From Girardinichthys multiradiatus (lineage: Eukaryota; Chordata; Actinopteri; Cyprinodontiformes; Goodeidae), in the NCBI RefSeq assembly GCF_021462225.1, contig NC_061804.1, positions 11,848,740 through 11,912,739 on the forward strand: a DNA stretch of 64,000 nucleotides. Direction: 5' to 3'. This document shows positions 23,221 through 33,299 of the stretch, piece by piece. The position numbers and the translations under genes are program-made. Each line of letters starts with the position of its first letter. Within the stretch, counting starts at the first letter, position 1. The notes under the pieces were generated by a model. It was given only the letters and a program-made list of their open reading frames with translations, did no database searches and had not been told where the DNA came from.

Positions 23221-25429
23221 GTCTCCAGTGACAGAAAAGGTCGCTGATGTGTCGCTTCTTGAAGAAAGTCACTAGAGGGCAGGGCTGCTTCTAGGCATGC
23301 ACAGAAATGTGAAGGGGGCATCATCTTGCGTACACATTATGCTCCGACATGTTTGTTGTTGATTAGTGTTTTCTTTATGGGATTGGGGTAAACGGTGGAG
23401 TGCTGTGCAATTTGCCAGACTGCACTGGTTTTCCCCCAATTGGGCTTCTTTTGAACACGTTGGGCTGGAAAAATAGCTTTGGGCGGGTTGTGAAAATGTG
23501 CGCTGCTTTCACAACATTTGGAGGGTTTTTAGAAATTATTCATGAGAAAAGTCGCTCAAAATAGTTGTCAATGTGTGGCAGAAAAATAAAAACCTGCACA
23601 TCTCAAAATCTAAAGATGGTGTGTCTTTTTCCTCATATAAGTAGTTCATTTATTTTAGAAAAGACAATCTGTTGAACTTGACCTCATCAATCAGTGATGG
23701 TCATTGATTAATCAACTGTCACTGTGAAATTAAATTGGTCAAATGTTAAAATCCCAAAAGGTTCATCTAATAGACACTGAGGCCTTTACTTTGTCAAGCT
23801 TTGACTTGATGTTGAGAGACAGCATCAGGCTGAAGAGGAAAATTCAAAAGGTATCCAGAAAGCTCAAACCAGACCAGCACCACATCCCAATTGGATCTGG
23901 TACTGGTCTGAACATGCACAGACATTTTTGGAGGCAGGTGCTCAAGCTAAAAAAGGGCATCCATTGCCAAATTTATTTATAATATTAAACTAAAAAAGCA
24001 GGACACGTTTATGCTTTAAAGCCTTGCTTTTCTTGGGGTTATGCAGAAATATTAGTAAATGAAATAAATCAATGTTCTGCTCTGCATCTTAATAGGGACT
24101 GAATCAGGTGAGAAAAACAGTAAACATTATTTGACTGTTTTCTGCCAGTTGAAATATTACACTAATAATAAACCAATATATCAATATTAATATAACTCAC
24201 CACACTTTCATGGAGCTCAGCTTAAGATCTGCCTTTCATTTCAAATCACAAACCAACTTTAGGTAGTTAATGTTAACATTGGCTCTATTATTATGCTAAT
24301 AAAATCAAAGACAGCTAAGTAAAATCTTTCTATTCATCATTTAGAGGATTATATTTAGCCATCGACATATATTAGCCTTTAATGTTAACAACATGATTCC
24401 TCAACTGTTGGAGTAGAAATGTCTGTATGAAAAAAGCTCCTTGAGTTAAAGTGACTTTTAGCTACGCAGAACAGAGTTTAGGCTAGCGTGCTGTAATTAT
24501 AAAACACTGTTTCTATTTTCAACACTTTATTGGGAGTTACTAGACATTCAGAACAATGGTTGTGGCCATGCTTTTTCTTTTCTTCAGCCTTTAACATGAA
24601 ACTAATTAAGTGAAATTAGAGAATTGGTTTAATTTGTCTCTTTCTCTCTTCGTTAAACCTAACAAACATCAGGCAACAGCTGGACAAACCTTTGAAATCA
24701 TGGATTTTATGAGTACAGAATGTGTAGGAGATACGTTATGCAGTCATGCATGGATGCTGATTGGAAGAAAATGCAAGTGTGTTTCTGCAGGTGTCGTGCC
24801 GAAATGCCCCCCCCCAAGACATTTGAGAATAAAAAAGGTTTAAATCACCTTGGAGTTGTTTGGATATTTAGACTGTCCAGTGTACGAGTCGTTCTTGAAT
24901 GCACCATAACAGTTGGGAGATGTCCTCTGTGTTGTCATGGTGCAGGCAGCTAAAGTATTTGGACCTTAGCTGATTTTTCTCCAGAACCAGAGATGTTTCC
25001 ATTCAGTTCTGGTTCCGCCTTCTTTTCTCCATTGTAGCTGCATTAAAAACCTTAATGTTCCCAAGTAGCAGAGTTCGGTGATAGCTGCGAATCCTCTCTG
25101 TTTTGTCCTGGTGTCACTTTTTTAAGTTGTCCTGGAGAACGTTGCATTAAACACTTGGTTCCGCACTCGAGTTCAGGTAGAAAACAAACTTAATTTTGGA
25201 CACGTTGGACCAAACCAACAGGGCTGTATCGGATATTTTAACAGTACCATTACACCTCTGACCAGCAGGAATTGTGCATAAATCTTTGTTCTAATTCAGT
25301 GTCAAAGCTCTCTTTCAGAAAGAGCCTCATCTTTAAAATAATCAACCCACTGAGGCGAGATGTGGCCACGTATGCCTGATATCGCTCATCTGTTCTATGG
25401 GAAGAATTCAAATTAATCTGTATCATTTA

Positions 25430-25785
25430 GGCTGCACGGTGGCGCAGTTGGTAGCACTGTTGCCTTGCAGCAAGAAGGTTCTGGGTTGGACTCACGGCCG
25501 GGGGTCTTTCTGCATGGAGTTTGCATGTTCTCCCCGTGCATACATGGGTTCTCTCTGGGTACTCCGGCTTCCTCCCACAGTCCAAAGACATGCCTGTTTG
25601 GTTAATTGGTAAATCTAAATTGCCCTTAGGTGTGTGAATGAGTGTGTGCATGGTTGTTTGTGTGTTGCCCTGCGATGGACTGGTGACCTGTCCAGGGTGT
25701 ACCCCGCCTCTCGCCCATAGACTGCTGGAGATAGGCACCAGCTCCCCCCGTGACCCACCATGGAAGAAGCGGTAGAAAATGATTG
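25430..25785 (+). repeat. SINE-like repeat (tRNA-like head)
   Basis: It begins GGCTGCACGGTGGCGCAGTTGG with GTTCTGGGTTGGACTC as B-box-like sequence, followed by the widespread fish blocks TGGAGTTTGCATGTTCTCCCC, TCCGGCTTCCTCCCACAGTCC and GATGGACTGGTGACCTGTCC. Related copies lie at 47293-47600 (+) and 48890-49250 (-). Confidence 0.8.
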
Positions 25786-26424
25786 ACTATCATTTAGCAT
25801 CTCCTCTACTGCAAAATACCTCATTTTCTTAGATTATAGATTCTCACCCATTCCAGGACATGATGATCTGAAGTTTATAAGACACTGGACTTCTCAGTAG
25901 AGAAGAGCTTTAGATTTTTTAAAACCTTGTAGAATGCTGGACTCAGTATCTCCCAAGAAATGACACCACATTGTCATTTGAAATAATTTTTTTCTTTACT
26001 TAAAAAAGATCAAAATAAAGATGTACAATTAAATCAGAAGTAAAGACGCTTATGTCACGTGTCCGGTCTAGAGACAAATGGCAGGACGAGAATATGAGAC
26101 CTGGACTCTGTGTAGCTGGTTTCTTCCCCTTCATAAGCATCGGCCTGTTGGAGGACGATCCGGATGAGAAGCTGGACTTCAGTGAAAGCGTCTCATTACG
26201 CCACTGAAGGCTCCGGGCGTCTCGTGTCCTCCTGCAGATTGTCCAACTGTCTCCAGGAGAGAGGACACTCTACAGCATGTCGAGCCTCCCCAGAGGATCC
26301 ACAGTGATTCAGTTAGGACCGGCCCTGATCCCAGTTCAACACAACATAGTGGGAGAAATGGCATTGTTCCATTGATGGCATTGAAGTACTACCCTGATAG
26401 TACTCATTTAAATAAGTCATTTTC

Positions 26425-27316
26425 TTTATTTTTCAGCATAAAAAAATAGATCAAAGAATGGAAAAAATAATGTTCTGAGAGCAGAAATCGATTTCTAAAG
26501 CAGCTCTCTGGGTCTACGTCTGCACAGTGAGGACTATGGGTTGGGCTCGTAGGGTGGAGCTACTTAACATTCATCCTGGAATATATTTCATAACTTTTAC
26601 TGCAACAGATATCAGAGTATTTGGGCAGTCGATACCCTTCACATTTAGAGTTTGGATGCTCCTAGATTAATATATTAACACAAAGTTCAGGTGGCATCAT
26701 CCTTTTCATTATTGCGACGAATAAAATCTTCGAAGATAGTTTAGAAAAGGAGGAGAAGGTCTCTTCACTACAGCGTCTGCTATGTACATGTGTTTAAAAA
26801 GCAAGCACAGAAGTGGTTATGTACAGCTAGATGTAATCAGTTCTTCCTCAGAATATACATATTTACTAATGTTCACAGAATTCTAGATTTGCTCATATAA
26901 TCAGTATCAATAAATGTAAATTTCTGCTTTTCTGAATATAAATATCCGTCTGCAGGTCTTCCTTCCTGCTGCCGCTCGTTGATATCTGCTGCTGTCTGAG
27001 AACAGTCCAGATTTTTCCACACGCTCAGAAAAGACGAACAAGTTTCAAGTTTGCAATTTTTTCTAGTCGTCGTCTCTGATGATATTTTTTGTCCACTCCT
27101 ATTCCTCCTCAGCCACTGGTCCAATAAGAAAAGAAGAAAGTTCTGTCTCTGGGTTTGTCAGATTTTGGAGGTCCGCTGAGCCCACCTCGCAGTGGGTTTC
27201 ACTCCTCCTGACCAGTAGAGACCTGTCGCCTGTGTGAATCCTGTGTCTTTGTGGTTCCTGTCTCAGTCGGTGGTGGTGGTATTATTGCAATAAGGCACTT
27301 GAGAGGTTTTTGGTTT
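26425..27316 (-). other. gria4 3' UTR (possible)
   Basis: This follows the stop codon of the spliced C-tail exon on the minus strand. A plus-strand TTTATT at 26425-26430 gives a minus-strand AATAAA about 890 bases after the stop. There is no other gene signal here. The UTR end is a guess. Confidence 0.35.
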
Positions 27317-27481
27317 TCAAGGAAGCTCAGAGGAAACCAGGGCCAGGCCCGAGCTCTGGCGGATGGGGGGCCCGGTGTGGACGGCCTTGGGACAGTCGGG
27401 CGTCAGAACCCGGCCGTTCTCCCCAACGCTACCTGTGATGGATAGACGAGCCTTGTTCCTCATGGCTTCTGTGAAGGTTAG
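27317..27481 (-). CDS. gria4: AMPA receptor GluA4, spliced long C-tail exon
   Basis: The reverse complement after acceptor TCTCTTCAG reads [20 protein letters not shown], continues through [17 protein letters not shown], and ends [12 protein letters not shown] with stop TGA (27319-27317). This is the hallmark long intracellular tail of GluA4 and is what fixes the gene as gria4 and not gria1-3. It is 54 residues, in phase with the Lys that ends the M4 exon at 32727. Mammalian GluA4 uses this tail for binding 4.1-type cytoskeletal adaptors and for phosphorylation at the serine in RLSITG, by family knowledge. The exon lacks an internal ATG-started frame of useful length, so simple ORF searches miss it. 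It lies 5.2 kb downstream of the M4 exon. Confidence 0.95.
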   Translation of the reverse strand, partial: LTFTEAMRNKARLSITGSVGENGRVLTPDCPKAVHTGPPIRQSSGLALVSSELP

Positions 27482-27789
27482 CTGAAGAGAAACACAAAGA
27501 GGGAATGTGTGCTACACAGCAGCTGAGGTTCTGAAAACCTGGACTGTTGCAGATTGGAGTTACGGGTCAATACCTCAGCAACGGTACCAAGCATCTACCC
27601 TCTTACAGATTTACTCAGTTTTTGCTTCTTTGTCTCACATCAATGTTTCAGATAAAAACCTCATGACCAAACCAAGCCAGTGTTAAATCATGGATCAGCT
27701 GGTTAATCACATTCTGTTGTTCAGTTTCAGCAGCAACAACCAGGCGTTACTACTGCTGGACCTGTAGAATCAAGAAATCCCATAAGTAG

Positions 27790-28690
27790 GACCTGTCTAA
27801 CAAAGTAGGGTTAAACAGCAACAAATGGTGCCCTGACCTGAAGAAATTCAAGAACAGGTGAGAAACAAAGTCACCGACATCTATCAGTCTGGAGAGGCTT
27901 TGGGACTTCAGAGAACCAGAGTGAGAACTCATTCAGGAGGTCCCAGAGGAACCCAGAACAACACCTAAAGGTCTGCAGGCCTCATTGCCTCAGTAAAGGT
28001 CAGAGGTCATGATTCAACAATAAGAAAGAGACAAAAACGGCCTCTACGAGAGAGTTCCAAAGCCAGAACCATTCCCGACTAAAAGGAACGCAAAGACCCA
28101 TCTCACATTTACCTGAAACATCTTGATGATCTCCAAGACTGAGAAAATATTCTGTGGACTGAGGAGACAAAAGTGGACCTTTCTGGAAGGTGTGGGTGCC
28201 GTTACATCTGGTGTAAAACTAACATAGCATTTCAGAACCAGAACATCATTCAGTACCTACAGTCAAGCGTGGTGGTACCGTGGGGCGGCTTTGGTGTTTC
28301 AGGACCCGGGCAACTTGTTATAACTGATGGAACCATGAATTATGATCTCTAGCAGACCCAGAGGAACCCAGAACAACATCTAAAGCTCTGGAGGCCTCAC
28401 TGCCTCAGTTAAGATCAGAGGTCATGATTGAATAATGAGAAAGATACAAACATGGCGTCCATGGGAGAATTCCAAGACCAGAACCAAAGGCCCATCTCAC
28501 ATTTTTAGAGTGGCCTAGTCAAAGTCTGAACTTAAATCTAATTGAGATGTTGTGGCATGACCCTCCAACAGTTGAGTGGGTCCATATTCCTCCACAGTGA
28601 TGCTAAAGACTCATTACCAGTCAACACAAGCACACGGGTTTAACAACCAGGTTTTAGGGGGTAATTACTTTTTCATACAGGGCCATATAT
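27790..28690 (+). mobile_element. Tc1-type transposon remnant, rearranged
   Basis: Plus-strand transposase relics include WTEETKVDLSG near 28160 (first catalytic Asp region) and WPSQSLNLNLIEMLWHDP near 28510 (Glu region). A segment of about 100 bases around 27941-28050 recurs at 28356-28450, so the copy is internally duplicated, and the 3' part recurs at 35697-36060. Many stops. Confidence 0.7.
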
Positions 28691-29750
28691 GAGGTTAAAA
28701 TTTGATCTGAAACATTTTAGTGGAACAAAAAAGTAACCAGAAATCTCTAAGAGGGTAAAACTTTTTCTCAGCTCTGTATTTAAATGCAGACAAACCATAA
28801 TTATCCAATAAAATGAAACAATAAGCAGGCGAGTATAATCAGACCAAATAATATTAAAAGGAATAAATTTGGAGGATGGTCTGTATATCAGTCTGTGGTG
28901 CAAACGTACTAAAAACCAGATATTAAAGATTTACATTTAGATTTCTTTGTAATCTGAAACATTTGTACATTTGTTTAAATCATGTTACAACGTGTTGATT
29001 TGCAGAAAATTAGAGAAACATAAAAAACACTAAAAGATTTTAGTGCTTTTGGGGGTGAAAGCTTGAAGTTTTAACTTGTTTGTAACTCTTCCTGCAGGGT
29101 TTCATAGAGCTGCCAGCTTCCAAAAGGTCAATGTTTGCACGTTAATTAATGGCGGACCTTTTCACCAAGAAACGTCCAGAAAACTCCAATCTGCAAAACC
29201 TAGAAAAGCACAAGACAAACCGTACAGCCTCCAAAGAGCCAGAGCTTCTTGTTTCTTATAAAGTGTCTTCATCATCAGTTCTCTTTGGACTTTGGCTGTG
29301 TTTCAGATCTGGTTCAGCCCAGGATCGATCCATTTGATTTGTTTTTTAATCCATGACCTTTGACCCATTTAGACATAAAACTCAAGGGATCAACCAGAGC
29401 TGTTTTTGTCCACACATCAAAGAGCATCTTGGAGCCCTTCATACCAGGAGTCAGTCGCATAGATACACCTTGTTTAGCTGAATCCATCAAAGTACCAAAG
29501 ATAACATATTTAGATCCTAATCAAGATGCACCGAGAAGCTGGCTGTGGACCGGAATAAGCCGATTATCACCTCAATCATACCTGTACGGTGATTGGTCGG
29601 CCAGAAGCATAAAAAACAATCTACAGTGAATACTAAACCCTTTTCAGGTCACTTTGACCATGACCCTCTTCATTGTAGATGTTGTTACTGTGTGAGGAAG
29701 ACTTGGCAACATTGGCAAAGAGATTTAAGAAACTGCTTAGAAGGAAACTA

Positions 29751-30388
29751 CAGGGGTTGGACAATGAAACTGAAACACCTGGTTTAAGACCACAATAATT
29801 TATTAGTATGGTGTAGGGCCTCCTTTTGCGGCCAATACAGCGTCAATTCGTCTAGGGAATGACATATACAAGTCCTGCACAGTGGTCAGAGGGATTTTCA
29901 GCCATTCTTCTTGCAGGATAGTGGCCAGGTCGCTACGTGATACTGGTGGAGGAAAACATTTCCTGACTCGCTCCTCCAAAACACCCCAAAGTGGCTCAAT
30001 AATATTTAGATCTGGTTACTGTGCAGGCCATGGGAGATGTTCAACTTCACTTTCATGTTCATCAAACCAATCTTTCACTAGTCTTGCTGTGTGTAGTGGT
30101 GCATTGTCATCCTGATACACGGCACCGCCTTCAGGATACAATGTTTGAACCATTGGATGAACATGGTCCTCAAGAATGGTTCGGTAGTCCTTGGCAGTGA
30201 CGTGGCCATCTAGCACAAGTATTGGGCCAAGGGAATGCCATGATATGGCAGCCCAAACCATCACTGATCCACCCCCATGCTTCACTCTGGACATGCAACA
30301 GTCTGGGTGGTACCAGGCTGGTTCAATTTAGCCATGAAACCTCCCACACTAAAATGACAGGTGTTTCACTTTCATTGTCCAACCCCTG
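29751..30388 (-). mobile_element. Internally deleted DD36E-type mariner
   Basis: Inverted ends CAGGGGTTGGACAATGAAAC and GTTTCACTTTCATTGTCCAACCCCTG are flanked by TA on both sides (29749-29750 and 30389-30390). The interior matches the intact copy at 42288-43528 except for one deletion equivalent to 42851-43455 of that copy (605 bases), with TAC shared at the junction. The remaining frame (30016-30294) holds the second catalytic Asp region but lacks the N-terminal DNA-binding domain and the first Asp. It is a non-autonomous derivative. Confidence 0.92.
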
Positions 30389-32513
30389 TATATTTTCTAC
30401 ATGCTAGGACAAAGGAAGAGAGATCAAGACTTTGAGCAGATAACAAAGGATGAGCAGAGGGCAGCAAACTTACAGTTTTATCCTGAAAGATGCAGAGATT
30501 TCTCCCTCAAACAGTTTCATCTTTGCTTCTAATAATTAATGGTCACAAAAGGCTGGAAGGTCAGAAGAAATCATTTTTACTGCTGTTCTTACATCCTAGT
30601 TCTTTCAGAGAAATCTGAATTGCCTATAGCAGGTACTGACAGGTCAAAGCTTTACAAAACCAGACCTCAAATATGTGACAAAATTCTGACCAATGCATCT
30701 GGACATTTTAGTTCGAACAAGGTCTTTTCTGGATGTTTTGCTTTTTCAAATTCTAACTTTCAGATTTTCCGCATCTGTTACTTTTTTGCCCTAAACTGGT
30801 CCATGTACCCATTCTTTGCACGCTACAGAACATGCCATCATGGTTTGGTACTGAGAAGGTTTGGAAAAAGCAGCCAAAGTCCAAAGAAAAACTTTGAAGA
30901 CCTTCAGAAAGCATGGAGAGTTGATCAAGGAGTCCACAAGTCTGACTCCTTGGAAGAAAAACACAAAACATTAAAGTGGTTCTGCACAGAACTGTGTGCT
31001 GGATAAACCCATTACAAACAGGATGATTTCACAGCGATCGGTGCAGGAAGACGGGGAAGCTGACTTAGCAACAGTGAAGCTAATGAAGAGCTGATGGGGG
31101 GACACAACATTGGACAGATATAAGGTGGGGACAGAGCTCTGGAAGTCAAAAACTCAAAGCTGAGAGACATAAGCAGAAGGATAATGTTCTTGGACCTTGG
31201 AGGGTTCTGTTCCTGAGTACTTTAACGTTACCATATGCAGTTTCTGAACATAACGTTTATCATAAAGTGTTTCTTTGTGCTTGGGTCACTCCAGGGACAG
31301 ATTTAAGACAGAAACGTCTCTTATCTCTTTAGGAGGACACTGAGAGTAAAATGGATAAATGCTCAGCAGTTTGATGTAACTTCCCCACAACTATAAAAGT
31401 GAGACGTTGGTCCTCATTTATCTCGTCCTTCCTAGAGGTTGAGAGGAAAGGCCAGCATCACCTCAGGTGGGACACTAATTCTAATTCATGGGTTACTGGT
31501 TCCAGCTGCTCAGAACTTCAAATGAACTTTAATCCACGTTTTACACTAAACTTATTGGGACCCCCCATCCAACATAAAACAAGTTTTCACCATTTTAAAT
31601 TGATCAGAGCATTTAGGAGCTTCTATCTGCTGAAGGACGTTCCCACACCAGCCAGAGCTCCAGGTCAGATGGCCTTATGAGACCAGACCAAGTTAACCTG
31701 GAGGTTAACTCTTCCAGGACAAACAAGGTACCAGATTCTCTAACTGGGTCTCTGATAATGGCAGTACTGGGAGAACCAGAGCTCTCTGAAGATAATATAT
31801 ATCCCTCTAGGCCTGAATGAGCTGGAGATGGAGGGTGTCGCTGGGGGGGGTTGATGTCTGGGGTTTCCTTCTAGGACCAATACACTCAGAACCCGATGGA
31901 TGGACTGTAGCTGTTAATTAGTTTCAGATCTCAACATGGTTTCCCTAAGAGCTGAATCATTTCAACTATTTTATATACGAAAGGTCTTTATACACATTAA
32001 GATTAGCCAATAAATAGACCAGCCTCTACAGTGCAGAATGAATAGATTTAGTCAGATTGCGGGTTGATGGGGTGCCAATAATGGTGGAAGACGCTGTAGG
32101 TGAGAAATGTTTCTGTATGATGATCTACGGTGGTTTCTCTGGAAAACTCAAGTTGAGAATTAGAAATGCATGTTCTGTTTTGGCAGGAAAAAGGTTTCTG
32201 TGTGATAAATGAGGTCCAATCTTTGAAGCCACTCAAACTGCAAAGTATTAGAGATGACATCAAGTCTGTGGATGACTCATCACTTCCTGTCACACTGAGG
32301 GAAAGCTCAAATGCAGACCAGGACGTCACATCAGCACAAAGTGAGCAGCTAGGACAGGGAGGTGGGAAGCACTTTGCCACTGGTCACCACAGTCACTCAG
32401 CATGGCGGAGCGAGCACAGGGAGGTGAGGCGGCAGGTTTCACTTACAGTCTCTGTGCTGGAAGCTAGTGAAGGGAGAGCAAAGGATTGGGTGGACCTTCT
32501 ACGAAAACCACAT

Positions 32514-32726
32514 CTACATCTTAGCCTCCCCGTCGCTGCCATAACCATTGAAAACCTCGCTAAACTCGGCTAAGTTGGGGATGCTGCCACCACGCATGGG
32601 GCTCTGGTTTTGGCTAGGCCCTGGACTATGGCGGGGGCTGCCGGAGGGGCAGGGGTAGCAGCGGCGGTGGGAGTGGTGGTAATGAGGGTGTTGGGACTGG
32701 GTTTGGGACGGGGACTGGGCCTCCAC
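32514..32726 (-). CDS. gria4: GluA4 alternative read-through C-tail
   Basis: If the donor GTGGAG at 32726 is not used, the frame runs on for 70 codons to TAG at 32516-32514. The tail begins [12 protein letters not shown], passes through a His/Ser/Pro/Arg-rich stretch with two Cys, and ends [20 protein letters not shown]. In mammals the equivalent unspliced GluA4 tail (GluA4c) is about half this length and ends NLATYREGYNVYGTESIKI, a PDZ ligand for GRIP and PICK1. The spacing of NLA, aromatic, E, aromatic-N, YG, acidic residue and K plus a hydrophobic end is shared, so I infer a homologous tail with an inserted segment. Whether the isoform is expressed is not shown by the sequence. Confidence 0.75.
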   Translation of the reverse strand: MEAQSPSQTQSQHPHYHHSHRRCYPCPSGSPRHSPGPSQNQSPMRGGSIPNLAEFSEVFNGYGSDGEAKM

Positions 32727-32864
32727 CTTCATTCTTTTGGCCTCGTTGCGTGACTTGTAGCAGAATTCAATGAGGGCCACCAGCATTGCCAAACCCAAGC
32801 CCCCGACGAGGATGTAGAAGACCCCCGCCACGTTGCTCAGGCTCAGGGCCTGGGACGACTTGTC
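32727..32864 (-). CDS. gria4: GluA4 M4 transmembrane exon
   Basis: After acceptor GAAACAG the exon reads [14 protein letters not shown], then the fourth membrane helix [20 protein letters not shown], then [12 protein letters not shown], ending in Lys at 32727. The first ten residues are the S2-M4 linker, where AMPA gating motion is transmitted. Mammalian GluA sequences have DKTSALSLSN here, so this gene has one extra residue (Gln). Length 138 bases is a whole number of codons, in phase with flip/flop (phase 0). The downstream choice of donor gives the two tails. Confidence 0.97.
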
Positions 32865-33299
32865 CTGTTTCCAGTGAGGAGAGAAAAAACTGAAATCAGG
32901 ACCAGTTCTGACAGAGAGGTCAAAGCATCAATAAATATACGTCAGGCAGGATAAAAATATCTCTTTAAATCCACATCATGCACTCACAAACACGCAGAAC
33001 TCATCATACTTTAAACCAAACTACAATGAGCCTGTCACTTAACAGGCTGTCAATCATTTTCACATTTAGAAGAACTACAATACTTCAAAATATTACAGAA
33101 TCATTTAAACCAAATTAAAAAAAGATTTTCTCACTTACCCCCAGGTTACCAGAACTACCAGTATTTAATAGTTTTACGCACAGTAAACCTTGGTCTGCAT
33201 TTGGTTTTTACTGTATACACTGTAAATAAACTTGTTTTCCTCACTGTGACATTAAATCATATTAAACTGATCCTGTTTTAGGTCAGCTGGGATCACAGA

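Larger units (their letters stand above)
21451..26424. other. Intergenic region between convergent ywhae and gria4
   Basis: It holds two oppositely oriented Tc1 remnants, dispersed repeat copy C, a second CTCF-like motif (23269-23284) and a SINE-like repeat. I recognise nothing in 23290-25429 or 25790-26424; the short open frames there lack any family signature. Confidence 0.7.
27482..32726 (-). other. gria4 intron between M4 exon and spliced tail exon
   Basis: Minus-strand donor AAG|GTGGAG at 32726, acceptor TCTCTTCAG at 27482. Its first 213 bases (32726-32514) double as the coding read-through tail. It contains a rearranged Tc1 remnant (27790-28690) and an internally deleted mariner (29751-30388). 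Part of 30410-31020 has a pattern reminiscent of non-autonomous Tc1-type repeats, but I could not place it. Nothing is recognised in 28700-29748 or 31030-32513. Confidence 0.75.

Noticed and set aside
25430..25520. Possible tRNA gene
   Set aside because: Box A/B-like words are present but there is no cloverleaf, and the sequence continues into a dispersed SINE-like body found in two further copies.
30539..31006. 155-residue open frame on the plus strand
   Set aside because: No domain or family resemblance; parts of the surrounding sequence look like a degenerate non-autonomous Tc1-type repeat, and no splice or promoter context supports a gene.
32166..32573. 135-residue plus frame over the gria4 tail
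   Set aside because: Antisense to the GluA4 read-through tail; no family resemblance.
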